Source: Pseudomonadota bacterium
GTDB lineage: Bacteria; Chloroflexota; UBA6077; JAJPHF01
NCBI GenBank assembly: GCA_021325365.1
Contig: JAJPHF010000051.1
Coordinates: forward strand, 1-64,000
Direction: 5' to 3'
DNA: 64,000 nucleotides
The notes below the pieces were generated by a model that saw only the letters and a program-made list of their open reading frames with translations, had not been told where the DNA came from and did not search any database. This document shows, in pieces, positions 41,360 through 48,978 of this stretch (within the stretch, counting starts at the first letter, position 1; every line of letters starts with the position of its first letter). The translations under genes were made by a program, and so were the position numbers.

Positions 41360-41450
41360 CAGTGATCAGCCTTCAGCACTCAGCCTTCAGCGCTCAGCTC
41401 TCAGCCCCGGGAGTTCGTCTGCTGATAGCTGATAGCTGACGACTGACAGC
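41350..41450. repeat. GCTGATNGCTGA-type repeat between tldD and pmbA
   Basis: TCAGCC(A/T)TCAGYGATCAG-type units (41350-41405) followed, in inverted sense, by GCTGATAGCTGATAGCTGAC (41421-41440). It covers the whole gap between the TldD stop and the TldE start and includes the TldE ribosome-binding region. Confidence 0.75.
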
Positions 41451-41451
41451 G

Positions 41452-42936
41452 TTATTGCTTCGTCCCCCCCACGGTGATACTGGAGACGAGCACCGTCGGC
41501 ATGCCCACGCCGACCGGCACGCTCTGGCCCTCCTTGCCGCAGGTCCAGCGGCCGTCCGAGAGCTTGAGGTCGCTACCGACCATCGTCACCTTGGAGAGCG
41601 TGTCGGGGCCGTTCCCGATCAGCGTCACGTTCCGCACCGGCGCCGTCACGTGCCCGTTCTCGATCATGTAGGCTTCCGTCACCGAGAAGACGAAGTCGCC
41701 GTTGCTGATGTTCACCTGCCCGCCGCCGTAGGCCACGCAGTAGAGGCCTTTCGGCACGGCGCGCAGGATGTCCTCGGGCGCCGACTCGCCGGGCAGCATG
41801 TAGGTGTTCGTCATGCGCGGCATCGGCATGTGCTTGAACGTCTCGCGGCGCCCGTTGCCGGAGGGCGTCACGCCGAAGTGGCGCGCGCTGATGTGGTCCT
41901 GCATGTAGCCTTGCAGCACGCCGTCGGCGATCAGCACGTTGCGCGCCGTCGGGTTGCCCTCGTCGTCCACGTTGATCGAGCCGCGGCTGAAGTCGATCGT
42001 GCCGTCGTCCACCACCGTGCAGAGCGGCGAGGCGACGGGCTTGCCCACGCGGCCCGAGTAGTTGCTCGTCTGCTTGCGGTTGAAGTCGGCCTCCAGGCCG
42101 TGGCCCACCGCCTCGTGCAGGAGGATGCCCGAGTCGCCCGCGCCCAGCACCACCGGAAACTGCCCCGCCGGGGCCTCCACCGCGTCGTGCAGCAGCACCG
42201 CCTGGCGGGCCGCCTCGCGCGCCAGGTCCTCGGGCGTGTGCGTGTCGAAGTACTCCAGGCCGAAGCGGCCGCCGCCGCCCCCCACCGCTGTCTGGCGGCT
42301 CTTGCCGCGCTCCGACAGGCACTGGATGCTGATGCGCAGCATCGGCTGCACGTCGCCGGCCAGCCGCCCGTCGCTCGTCGCGATCAGCAGGTGGCGCTGC
42401 TCGTCGGCCAGCGAGACCACCACGCGCGTGATGCTCGGGTCGTAGGCGCGCGCCGCCTCGTCCGCGCGCCGCAGCAGCCCCAGCTTCTCGGCGGCGCGCA
42501 CGTCGATCGACGGCAGCAGCACCGGGTAGCGGTTGGGCAGCGCGATCGGCGTCACGTCGATCGGGCCGGGCTCGCGGTTGTGGCGGGCGATGCGGGCGGC
42601 CGTGCGCGCGGCCTGGCGCATGCTGTCCTGGCTGAAGTCCTCGGTATAGGCGTAGCCGGTGGCATCGCCGCTGACGACGCGGATGCCGACGCCTTGCAGC
42701 ACGCCGCCGCCGGCGCGCTTCACCGCCTGCTCCTCGAACAGCAGGCTGGCCGTCTGGCGGTGCTCGAAGTACAGGTCGGCGTAGTCGCCGCCCTCGCTCA
42801 GCGCACACGCCAGCAGGTCTTCCATGACCGGCGCGTCGATGCCGAAGCGCGCGGCGAAGAACGCCGCCGCCTGCTGCGACGGCCCGGGCGGCGACGCGCC
42901 GTCGCCGGGGGCACGGGGCGCGGGGCTGGCACTCAC
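41452..42936 (-). CDS. tldD: TldD metalloprotease subunit
   Basis: A 494-residue TldD. The zinc motif is GILLHEAVGHGLEADF (HExxxH) with the metal ligand Cys downstream in LYCVAYGGGQVNISNG. DYADLYFEHRQTASLLFEEQ and GVLQGVGIRVVSGDATGYAY are the conserved N-terminal strands. Together with TldE it proteolyses unfolded or leader peptides in the cytosol. TldD and TldE are encoded in tandem, with a repeat between them. A Pro/Ala-rich start of about 25 residues precedes the core. Confidence 0.95.
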   Translation of the reverse strand: MSASPAPRAPGDGASPPGPSQQAAAFFAARFGIDAPVMEDLLACALSEGGDYADLYFEHRQTASLLFEEQAVKRAGGGVLQGVGIRVVSGDATGYAYTEDFSQDSMRQAARTAARIARHNREPGPIDVTPIALPNRYPVLLPSIDVRAAEKLGLLRRADEAARAYDPSITRVVVSLADEQRHLLIATSDGRLAGDVQPMLRISIQCLSERGKSRQTAVGGGGGRFGLEYFDTHTPEDLAREAARQAVLLHDAVEAPAGQFPVVLGAGDSGILLHEAVGHGLEADFNRKQTSNYSGRVGKPVASPLCTVVDDGTIDFSRGSINVDDEGNPTARNVLIADGVLQGYMQDHISARHFGVTPSGNGRRETFKHMPMPRMTNTYMLPGESAPEDILRAVPKGLYCVAYGGGQVNISNGDFVFSVTEAYMIENGHVTAPVRNVTLIGNGPDTLSKVTMVGSDLKLSDGRWTCGKEGQSVPVGVGMPTVLVSSITVGGTKQ

Positions 42937-43146
42937 TGAGGCTCTCCGTGGCAGGCCCGCTCGCGGGGCCTCGCGAACACTATACCGCAGCGCGGCCTGC
43001 TTTCGGGGTTGCTGGCCGGTCGGCAGCCCGCCCCGGCGGATGGTATACTCCCCGCGTCACTCTCGGGCGCAAGGGCGCTCCCCTGCCAGGGGTCTGGGGG
43101 TGTCTCCGAGATTCCTTCTTCCCGAATTGCATGTGAGGCAAGTAAC

Positions 43147-44382
43147 GTGGGCTCTCGCGTCGCCATCACGGGGCTTGGCGCCGTCACGCCACTCGGCCTG
43201 GACGTTCCCACCACCTGGCAGGCGCTGCTCGCCGGCCAGTCCGGCATCGGCCCGATCACCCACTTCGACGCCAGCGCCATGCGCTGCCAGATCGCCGGCG
43301 AGCTGAAGGGCTTCGAGCCCGAGGCCGCCATCGGCCGCAAGGAGGCCCGCCGCACCGACCGCTTCGTGCAGATGGCGATCGTCGCCGCCCAGGAGGCGCT
43401 GGCCGACGCCGACCTGACGATCGACGACGGCAACCGCACCGAGGTGGGCGTGATGGTCGGCTCGGGCATCGGCGGCATCGAGACGCTGGTCGAGCAGATC
43501 AACGTGCTCCAGACGCGCGGCCCCGACCGCGTGAGCCCGTTCCTGGTGCCCATGTTCATCGTCGACCTGGTCGCCGGCGAGATCGCCATCCGCGTCGGCG
43601 CGCAGGGGCCAAACTACTCCATCGTCTCCGCCTGCTCGACCAGCGCGCACTGCATCGGCGAGGCCGCCGAGGTCATCCGCCGCGGCGACGCCGTGGCCAT
43701 GCTGGCGGGCGGCTCGGAGGCCGGCGTCGTGCCGATCGGCGTGGCCGGTTTTGCCGCCATGCGGGCGCTCTCCGAGCGCAACGACGCGCCCGAGCGCGCC
43801 AGTCGGCCGTTCGACGCCGCGCGCGACGGCTTCGTGATGGGCGAGGGGGCGGGCGTCGTCGTACTCGAAGACCTGGAGTACGCGCAGGCCCGCGGCGCGC
43901 GGATCTACGGGGAGGTGCTGGGCTACGGCGCCACCGACGACGCCTACCACATTACCGCGCCCTCGGAGGGCGGCGAGGGCGCGGTGCGCGCCATGCGCAT
44001 TGCCCTGAAGAAAGCGCGGCTGGAGCCGGGCGACGTGGGCTACGTGAACGCCCACGGCACCTCGACGCCGCTCAACGACAAGCTGGAGACGCAGGCGCTG
44101 AAGACCGTTTTCGGGCGCGCGGCCTACGACGTGCCGGTTAGCTCCACGAAGTCGATGACGGGGCACCTGCTGGGCGCGGCGGGCGCGGTCGAGGCGATCG
44201 TCTGCGTGCTGGCGATCCGCGATGGCAAGCTGCCGCCGACCATCAACTACGAGCACCCCGACCCTGAGTGCGACCTGGACTACGTGCCGAACGTCGCGCG
44301 GGAGCGCCGCGTGGACGTGGCGCTCACGAACTCGCTGGGCTTCGGCGGCCACAACTGCACGCTCATCTTGGGAAAGGTGTAG
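43147..44382 (+). CDS. fabF: 3-oxoacyl-[acyl-carrier-protein] synthase II
   Basis: A 411-residue FabF that elongates acyl-ACP with malonyl-ACP. The Cys-His-His triad is SACSTSAHCIGEA, VNAHGTSTPLND and KSMTGHLLGAAGAVE. GVMVGSGIGGIETLVEQIN and FNSLGFGGHN-like TNSLGFGGHNCTL at the end are family hallmarks. The GTG at 43147 follows GAGGCAAGTAAC; the longer frame would add 46 unrelated residues. fabH follows after five bases, so the two are co-transcribed. No acyl carrier protein gene is beside them. Confidence 0.96.
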   Translation: MGSRVAITGLGAVTPLGLDVPTTWQALLAGQSGIGPITHFDASAMRCQIAGELKGFEPEAAIGRKEARRTDRFVQMAIVAAQEALADADLTIDDGNRTEVGVMVGSGIGGIETLVEQINVLQTRGPDRVSPFLVPMFIVDLVAGEIAIRVGAQGPNYSIVSACSTSAHCIGEAAEVIRRGDAVAMLAGGSEAGVVPIGVAGFAAMRALSERNDAPERASRPFDAARDGFVMGEGAGVVVLEDLEYAQARGARIYGEVLGYGATDDAYHITAPSEGGEGAVRAMRIALKKARLEPGDVGYVNAHGTSTPLNDKLETQALKTVFGRAAYDVPVSSTKSMTGHLLGAAGAVEAIVCVLAIRDGKLPPTINYEHPDPECDLDYVPNVARERRVDVALTNSLGFGGHNCTLILGKV

Positions 44383-44387
44383 GGGCG

Positions 44388-45398
44388 TTGCCTGCCGCGC
44401 CCGCCGCCCCACCGTACGTCCGCATCGCCGGCTGGGGGAAGTACCTGCCCGCGCGCGTCATGCCGAACGCCGAGATCGAGACGCTGGTCGAGACCTCGGA
44501 CGCCTGGATTCGCAGCCGCAGCGGCATCGGCGAGCGGCGCATCGCCGCCGACGACGAGACGACGGCCACGCTGGGCACGGCCGCGGCGCGCGAGGCGCTG
44601 GCCGTCGCCGGCTGGGATGCCGCCTCGCTCGACCTGATCGTGCTCGCCACCTCCACGCCCGACCACTATGCCTATCCGTCGTCGGCCTGCCTCGTGCAGG
44701 CCGCGCTCGGCGCGCCCCGCGCGGGCGCCTTCGACCTCAGCGCGGCCTGCTCGGGCTTCGTCTACGCGCTGATCGTGGCGGCGCAGATGCTCCAGAGCGG
44801 GGCCTACGCGCGCGCGCTGGTGATCGGCGCCGACGTGAACTCGCGCATCCTCGACTGGCGCGACCGCGGCACCTGCGTGCTGTTCGGCGACGGGGCGGGC
44901 GCGGTGGCGCTGGAGGCGACGACGGCGCCCGGCGGGCTCGTCACCTCCGAGCTGGGCGCCGATGGCAGCGGGGCCGAGCACCTCATCGTGCCGGCGGGCG
45001 GCTCGCGCCAGCCCGCGAGCCACGAGACGGTGGAGCGGCGGGCGCACTTCATCCGCATGAACGGCGCCGAGGTGTTCCGCTTCTCGACGCTGATCGTGCC
45101 CGCCGTGCTGGAGCGGCTGTGCGAGCGGGCGGGCGTGGCGCCGAGCGATGTGGACCTGCTGATTCCCCACCAGGCGAACGCGCGCATCATCCAGAGCGCG
45201 GCGAAGCGCCTGGCGCTGCAAGAGGGCGCGATTTTCAGCAACCTGGAGCTGTACGGCAACACCAGCGCCGGGTCGGTGCCCATCGCCCTCTGCGAGGCGC
45301 TTGCTGTCGGCCGCCTCCACCCCGGCCAGCTCCTGGCCCTCGTGGGCTTCGGCGCCGGGCTCACCTGGGCCGGCGCCCTCTGGCGCTGGCACGGCTGA
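44388..45398 (+). CDS. fabH: 3-oxoacyl-[acyl-carrier-protein] synthase III
   Basis: A 336-residue FabH (KAS III), which starts fatty-acid synthesis by condensing acyl-CoA with malonyl-ACP. Catalytic Cys is in LSAACSGFVYAL, His in LIPHQANARII and Asn in LYGNTSAGSVP. The TTG at 44388 follows GTAGGGGCG; longer frames read through fabF. It is coupled to fabF with a 5-base gap. A strong hairpin follows the stop. Confidence 0.95.
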   Translation: MPAAPAAPPYVRIAGWGKYLPARVMPNAEIETLVETSDAWIRSRSGIGERRIAADDETTATLGTAAAREALAVAGWDAASLDLIVLATSTPDHYAYPSSACLVQAALGAPRAGAFDLSAACSGFVYALIVAAQMLQSGAYARALVIGADVNSRILDWRDRGTCVLFGDGAGAVALEATTAPGGLVTSELGADGSGAEHLIVPAGGSRQPASHETVERRAHFIRMNGAEVFRFSTLIVPAVLERLCERAGVAPSDVDLLIPHQANARIIQSAAKRLALQEGAIFSNLELYGNTSAGSVPIALCEALAVGRLHPGQLLALVGFGAGLTWAGALWRWHG

Positions 45399-45399
45399 T

Positions 45400-45465
45400 T
45401 CACAGACAGACACGAAGCCGCGCGGGGTAGGCGCCTGCCCACCCCGCGCGGCTTCGCGTCTGTGA
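45400..45465. terminator. Bidirectional hairpin terminator
   Basis: A stem with two parts: eight outer base pairs (TCACAGAC/GTCTGTGA) and sixteen inner (45413-45428 with 45441-45456, CGAAGCCGCGCGGGGT). It lies between the convergent fabH and dgkA-like genes. Confidence 0.85.
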
Positions 45466-45470
45466 TTTCA

Positions 45471-46046
45471 CTACCCCCCGAACAGGCGCAGCAGGCGCGG
45501 CCCGAAGAGGAACAGCCCCGCCGCCAAAGCCGCCAGGGCCCCGACCAGCACGCCACCCGCCGCCACGTCCTTGATCGTCGCCACGCGGGGGTCGCGGCGC
45601 GGCATGGCGAGGTCGGCCAGCCCCTCGACGGCCGTGTTCATCGCCTCCAATCCGAGCACCAGGCCGAACAGCGCCATCAGCAGCGCCCACTCCGGCGGCG
45701 TCAGCCCGAGCCACAGCCCGAGGCCGGTCGCCGCGACGGCGAGCGCGGCGTGGATCTGCGCGTTGGCCTCGTGGCGGAGCAGGTGGCCGAGGCCCGCGAA
45801 GGCCGCGCCGAAGCTGCGGCGCAGCCGCCGCGGCGCGAGCAGTCCCGCCCGCTGGCGCTGCTCGGGCAGCAGCGGCAGCGCATCGTCGCCGAGTGAAGCT
45901 GCGCCGCTGTGCGGCGGGGCGTCGCCGGGCGCCGCCGGCGCGGCCGTTGCCGCAGACGGACCGGGCGCGTCGAGCCCGGGGGGCAGCCGGCTCCCCACCA
46001 CGCGCCGCTGCGGTTGCGGCTCCTCCGAGAGCGGGCCGCTGCTCAC
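45471..46046 (-). CDS. dgkA: Diacylglycerol/undecaprenol kinase (DgkA family)
   Basis: A 191-residue protein; the C-terminal 120 residues are the DgkA membrane kinase, with three helices and the catalytic GLEAMNTAVEGLADL. It phosphorylates a lipid alcohol (diacylglycerol or, more likely for Gram-positive types, undecaprenol). The N-terminal 70 residues are a Pro/Ala-rich extension. The GTG at 46046 overlaps the ybeY stop by four bases (GTGA), so translation is coupled. ybeY-dgkA is a conserved gene order. Confidence 0.9.
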   Translation of the reverse strand: MSSGPLSEEPQPQRRVVGSRLPPGLDAPGPSAATAAPAAPGDAPPHSGAASLGDDALPLLPEQRQRAGLLAPRRLRRSFGAAFAGLGHLLRHEANAQIHAALAVAATGLGLWLGLTPPEWALLMALFGLVLGLEAMNTAVEGLADLAMPRRDPRVATIKDVAAGGVLVGALAALAAGLFLFGPRLLRLFGG

Positions 46047-46576
46047 CGTCCCAGCCCCAGGCGCTCCATCACCGCCTCCTCGTGCGCCCGCATCATGCGC
46101 GCGTCGGCCGGCTCCTCGTGATCGTAGCCGAGCAGGTGCAGCACGCCGTGGACGGCCAGATAGGCCGCCTCGCGCTCGACCGTGTGACCGTACTCGGCTG
46201 CCTGCGCCACCGCGCGCGGCCACGAGAGGACGATATCGCCGAGATGCACGGCCGCGCCGGGCGGCAGCACGAAGCCGACGTCGCTCTCCCTGAGGGCAGC
46301 CGCGTCCTGGAGCGGAAACGACAGCACGTCAGTAGGACGGTCGACGCCGCGGTGCGCGCGGTTGAGCGCGTGAATCGTTGCGTCGTCCGTCACGCGCACG
46401 TCCACGGCGTGCCCGTGGCCGCGGCCCTCGGCGGTCAGCGCGGCGGCGACCGCGCGCCGCAGCAGCGCCGCGTCGGCCGCCGCGGCCAGCGGGTCGTCGA
46501 TGGCAACCGTGACCCGCGATGGCCGCGCGCTCCCGCGTGGTCGGCGCGGCCTGGCGGGCTCAGCCCCCGACGGCAT
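46043..46576 (-). CDS. ybeY: Endoribonuclease YbeY (rRNA maturation)
   Basis: A 177-residue YbeY with the zinc motif H-x3-H-x5-H in VHGVLHLLGYDHEE. DRPTDVLSFPL and GDIVLSWPRAVAQAAEYGH complete the family pattern. It processes 16S rRNA and takes part in ribosome quality control. The ATG at 46576 follows AGGGGAGGTCG; about 25 Pro/Arg-rich residues precede the fold. The dgkA-like gene follows with a 4-base overlap. The selC promoter is divergent, about 145 bases away. Confidence 0.96.
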   Translation of the reverse strand: MPSGAEPARPRRPRGSARPSRVTVAIDDPLAAAADAALLRRAVAAALTAEGRGHGHAVDVRVTDDATIHALNRAHRGVDRPTDVLSFPLQDAAALRESDVGFVLPPGAAVHLGDIVLSWPRAVAQAAEYGHTVEREAAYLAVHGVLHLLGYDHEEPADARMMRAHEEAVMERLGLGR

Positions 46577-46717
46577 CGACCTCCCCTCTGAATCCGCCGA
46601 TCGAACTCCCCTCTGATCCAGCCGGGCGAGCACGGCGTACGCCCGGTGCCCACAACAGTGTAGAGCCCGGCCGCCGCTCTCGGCACCCGCCGGAGGGTCG
46701 CGCCGCGCACGGTCGCC

Positions 46718-46746
46718 GTGGCAGCGCCCGCGCGCGTTGCTATAAT
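46718..46746 (+). promoter_or_regulatory. Sigma70-type promoter of selC
   Basis: GTGGCA at 46718-46723 and a perfect TATAAT at 46741-46746, 17 bases apart, pointing at the tRNA gene. Transcription should begin near 46753, 27 bases before the mature 5' end. Confidence 0.75.
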
Positions 46747-46779
46747 CCGACGAGCCGGAGCATCGGGTCCGGCGCGCCT

Positions 46780-46877
46780 GGGGGTGGACGGGCCCCGGTG
46801 GGTCTCGCGGTCTTCAAAACCGTTGCGCGGCCGCCCGAGCGGTCGCGGGTGGGTTCGACTCCCATACACCTCCGCCA
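46780..46877 (+). tRNA. selC: tRNA-Sec (anticodon TCA)
   Basis: A 98-base tRNA with encoded CCA. The acceptor 5' strand is GGGGGTGG (46780-46787), pairing over seven or eight positions with ACACCTCC (46866-46873). A 6-bp D-stem encloses CGGT, as in selenocysteine tRNAs. The anticodon loop CTTCAAA gives anticodon TCA (46814-46816). A 9-bp variable arm (CGCGGCCGC...GCGGTCGCG) and the T-arm GTGGGTTCGACTCCCAT follow. The 8+5 acceptor-T stem, long D-stem, long variable arm and TCA together identify selC. It is preceded by a good promoter and followed by a hairpin. SelA, SelB, SelD and any Sec protein would be elsewhere. Confidence 0.93.
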
Positions 46878-46919
46878 CCTGATTCTGGCGTATTTGGGCC
46901 AAGGTTCCCGCATGGACGG

Positions 46920-46967
46920 GGCCAAAATGGTGGCCCCGGCGAAACCGCCGGGGCCACCATTTTGGCC
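46920..46967. terminator. Hairpin after selC
   Basis: Perfect 22-bp stem (46920-46941 with 46946-46967), loop AAAC, followed by TTTG. It lies 42 bases after the tRNA 3' end and just before the convergent integrase remnant, so it probably terminates both. Confidence 0.85.
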
Positions 46968-46983
46968 TTTGACAGCAACCCGG

Positions 46984-47313
46984 CTACACAGCAGCCAGGA
47001 CGGCGTCTAGGCGCCGCATCGCATCGGCTTGCCCGCTCACGGAGGCGTGCGCGTAGATGCTCAAGGTCACCGCAGTGTTGCAGTGCCCGCGGATAGCCGC
47101 GACTTCGTGCATCGGAACGCCGAGTGCGAGCAGTGTCGTCGCCGTGGAATGACGGAGATCATGGGGGCGCCGCGGCAAGCACGCCGCGGCCAAGGCCCGG
47201 TGGAAGGCCTCGTTCACCCGTGCAGGATCCAGCGGTCTCCCGACCGCCGTGCAGAAGATCAGGTTATGATCTTCCCACCTGGGCCCGGCCGCAAGGCGGG
47301 CTTCGGCTTGACG
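46984..47313 (-). pseudogene. Tyrosine recombinase (phage-type integrase) C-terminal remnant
   Basis: About 110 residues of an integrase catalytic domain read to the end: RLAAGPRWEDHNLIFCTAVG, RPLDPARVNEAFHRALAAAC, then PHDLRHSTATTLLALGVPMHE with the Arg-His pair, GHCNTAVTLSIYAHAS with the His and the nucleophile Tyr. An in-frame GTG occurs inside it (47215), so short-frame searches see only 77 residues. The N-terminal arm and core-binding domains are missing; upstream the frame reads into unrelated sequence. It sits 107 bases from tRNA-Sec, a common integration target, so it is probably the relic of an integrated element. Confidence 0.85.
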
Positions 47314-48160
47314 AGCGAAGCGCCATCCTCTCGTCGGCCATCGTGTGCTCCTTGCCGTAGGTGTCTTGGCAACCCTTGGGAAAGCACACGGGGGCCGCCG
47401 GCGTCAAGGCTCCGCTTTTACACCACGCTCGGGGAATCTATCTCCAGCTGGGGGACTGGGTGGGGTTGAAACTGCCTGGCACCCGCCAAGCGGCGCGAGG
47501 ACGCGGGTTGCACCGGTTGAGGGACGCGGCGCGGTGTGGCTTTACACGATTGCTGGGGCCGTCGCCCTGGTCTCCCCGGGGGCAGGCCCCCGGCCGCGTG
47601 AGGGTGGGCCGTGGGACGTAATGAGGGGCGTGCCCTCTACGAGCCGGGCTGGAGGCGGGCTACGATGGTTGCAGGCACCGAGCCAATCCCGGGGCAGCGC
47701 CCGCGCCTGGCGGGCGCGAGCCCCACCCGTCGCGGCCTCGGCAGGGCGGGCACCCGATTGACCGTCCGCCGCCCGTCCTGCCGAGGCCGCCAAGCGGGCT
47801 CTTCGCGGCCCTCCCCGCGGCCCGACGATGGTGACCTCACTCGGGGACTGCTCACGCCTACTGCGCGGGTTATCGCGGCTTGCGGTCGGGCTGAGCGCTC
47901 AGGCTAGGCCGGGGCGGCGGCCTGTGGCGCTGGCCGGATGCTGCGCCACAGGCCGCGGGCGGGCATGACACTCGCCCCGACGACACCGCGGCCACCCACG
48001 CTGCACAGCAAGCCGTTCGTACGACACGAGGACCGGTCGCGTTGCGGACGCAGGCTCCCTGCACGTGCCATCTTTGCGGCGCGCTAGTCACGGTCGCACG
48101 CGGCACCGCGGCGCAGGCGGTGGTGGCCCCACTACGCTGGTGGGACGAGGAGGCGCAGGC
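47314..48160. other. Non-coding or decayed island region after selC
   Basis: About 850 bases with no convincing gene. Many overlapping frames stay open by chance, with Arg/Gly/Pro-rich translations. A minus-strand stretch next to the integrase reads CFPKGCQDTYGKEHTMADER in another frame. At 47732-47750 and 47772-47790 there is a 19-base inverted repeat with one mismatch. This interval may be the remains of the element that brought the integrase. Confidence 0.4.
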
Positions 48161-48970
48161 GTGGCAATGGCGAGTAGCTTGTTCGCGGAGGCCGCGAGTC
48201 GAGTGGCCTTGGTTACGGGCGCGGCGTCGGGGATCGGCGCGGCGACGGCGCTGCGACTGGCGCGGGAGGGGGTCGGCGGACTGTTGCTGGTCGATCGGGA
48301 CGCGGCGGGCCTGGAGCGCGTGGCGGGTAAGCTGGCCCTGCCCCAGGGGCGGGTGCTGATTCGCGCCCACGACGTGGTGGACGAGGCGGCCTGGACCGCG
48401 ACGGAGGCGTTGATCGGGGAGCGGCTCGGGCGGCTCGATCTGGCGGTGGCGAACGCGGGCGTGGCGGGTGGCGGGGCGATCGTGGACCGCTCGTTCGCTG
48501 ACTGGCGACACATCCTGTCCACGAACCTGGACGGCGCGTTCCTGACACTGCGGACGAGTATGCGGCTGATGCAGCAGGGGCAGCGGGGCGGCGCGATCGT
48601 GGTGGTCGCCTCGGCCGCGGCGGTGAAGGCAGAGAGCGGCACGTCGGCCTACGCGGCGTCGAAGGCGGGCGCGCTGCAGTTGGCGCGGGTGGCGGCAAAG
48701 GAGGGCGCGAGCGACCGCATCCGCGTGAACAGCGTCTTGCCGGGCGGGGTGGTCACGCCGATCTGGCGGACGGTGCCGGTGTTTCAGGACCTGGTGGCGC
48801 AAGCGGGCAGCGAGGAGGCGGCGTTCCAGGCGATGGCGAAGATGGCGACGCCGCTGGGCCGCTACGCGACGGCCGAGGAGGTGGCGGAGCAGATCGTGTG
48901 GCTGCTCTCCGACCACACCGCGGCGATGACGGGCAGCGCGGTCCTGATCGACGGCGGCTACGTGCTGTGA
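48161..48970 (+). CDS. Short-chain dehydrogenase/reductase (SDR)
   Basis: A 269-residue classical SDR. ALVTGAASGIGAATALRLAR binds the nucleotide, VANAGVAGGG is the conserved NAG loop, and the catalytic set is Ser in VVVASAAAVKAES and Tyr-x3-Lys in SAYAASKAG. DRDAAGLERV after strand 2 suggests NAD preference. The C-terminal GSAVLIDGGYVL is typical. The substrate is unknown. GTG at 48161 has an AGGAGG seven bases upstream; ATG at 48167 lacks its own. It lies just beyond the selC island and converges with the alginate-lyase-like gene. Confidence 0.88.
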   Translation: MAMASSLFAEAASRVALVTGAASGIGAATALRLAREGVGGLLLVDRDAAGLERVAGKLALPQGRVLIRAHDVVDEAAWTATEALIGERLGRLDLAVANAGVAGGGAIVDRSFADWRHILSTNLDGAFLTLRTSMRLMQQGQRGGAIVVVASAAAVKAESGTSAYAASKAGALQLARVAAKEGASDRIRVNSVLPGGVVTPIWRTVPVFQDLVAQAGSEEAAFQAMAKMATPLGRYATAEEVAEQIVWLLSDHTAAMTGSAVLIDGGYVL

Positions 48971-48978
48971 CAGCGGGC

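Noticed and set aside
39804..41450. CRISPR array
   Set aside because: Units are degenerate and adjacent, without equal-length unique spacers, and no cas genes are present.
47345..47907. Several plus-strand ORFs of 86-138 codons after the integrase remnant
   Set aside because: All are Arg/Gly/Pro/Ser-rich, overlap each other in different frames, lack ribosome-binding sites and show no domains.
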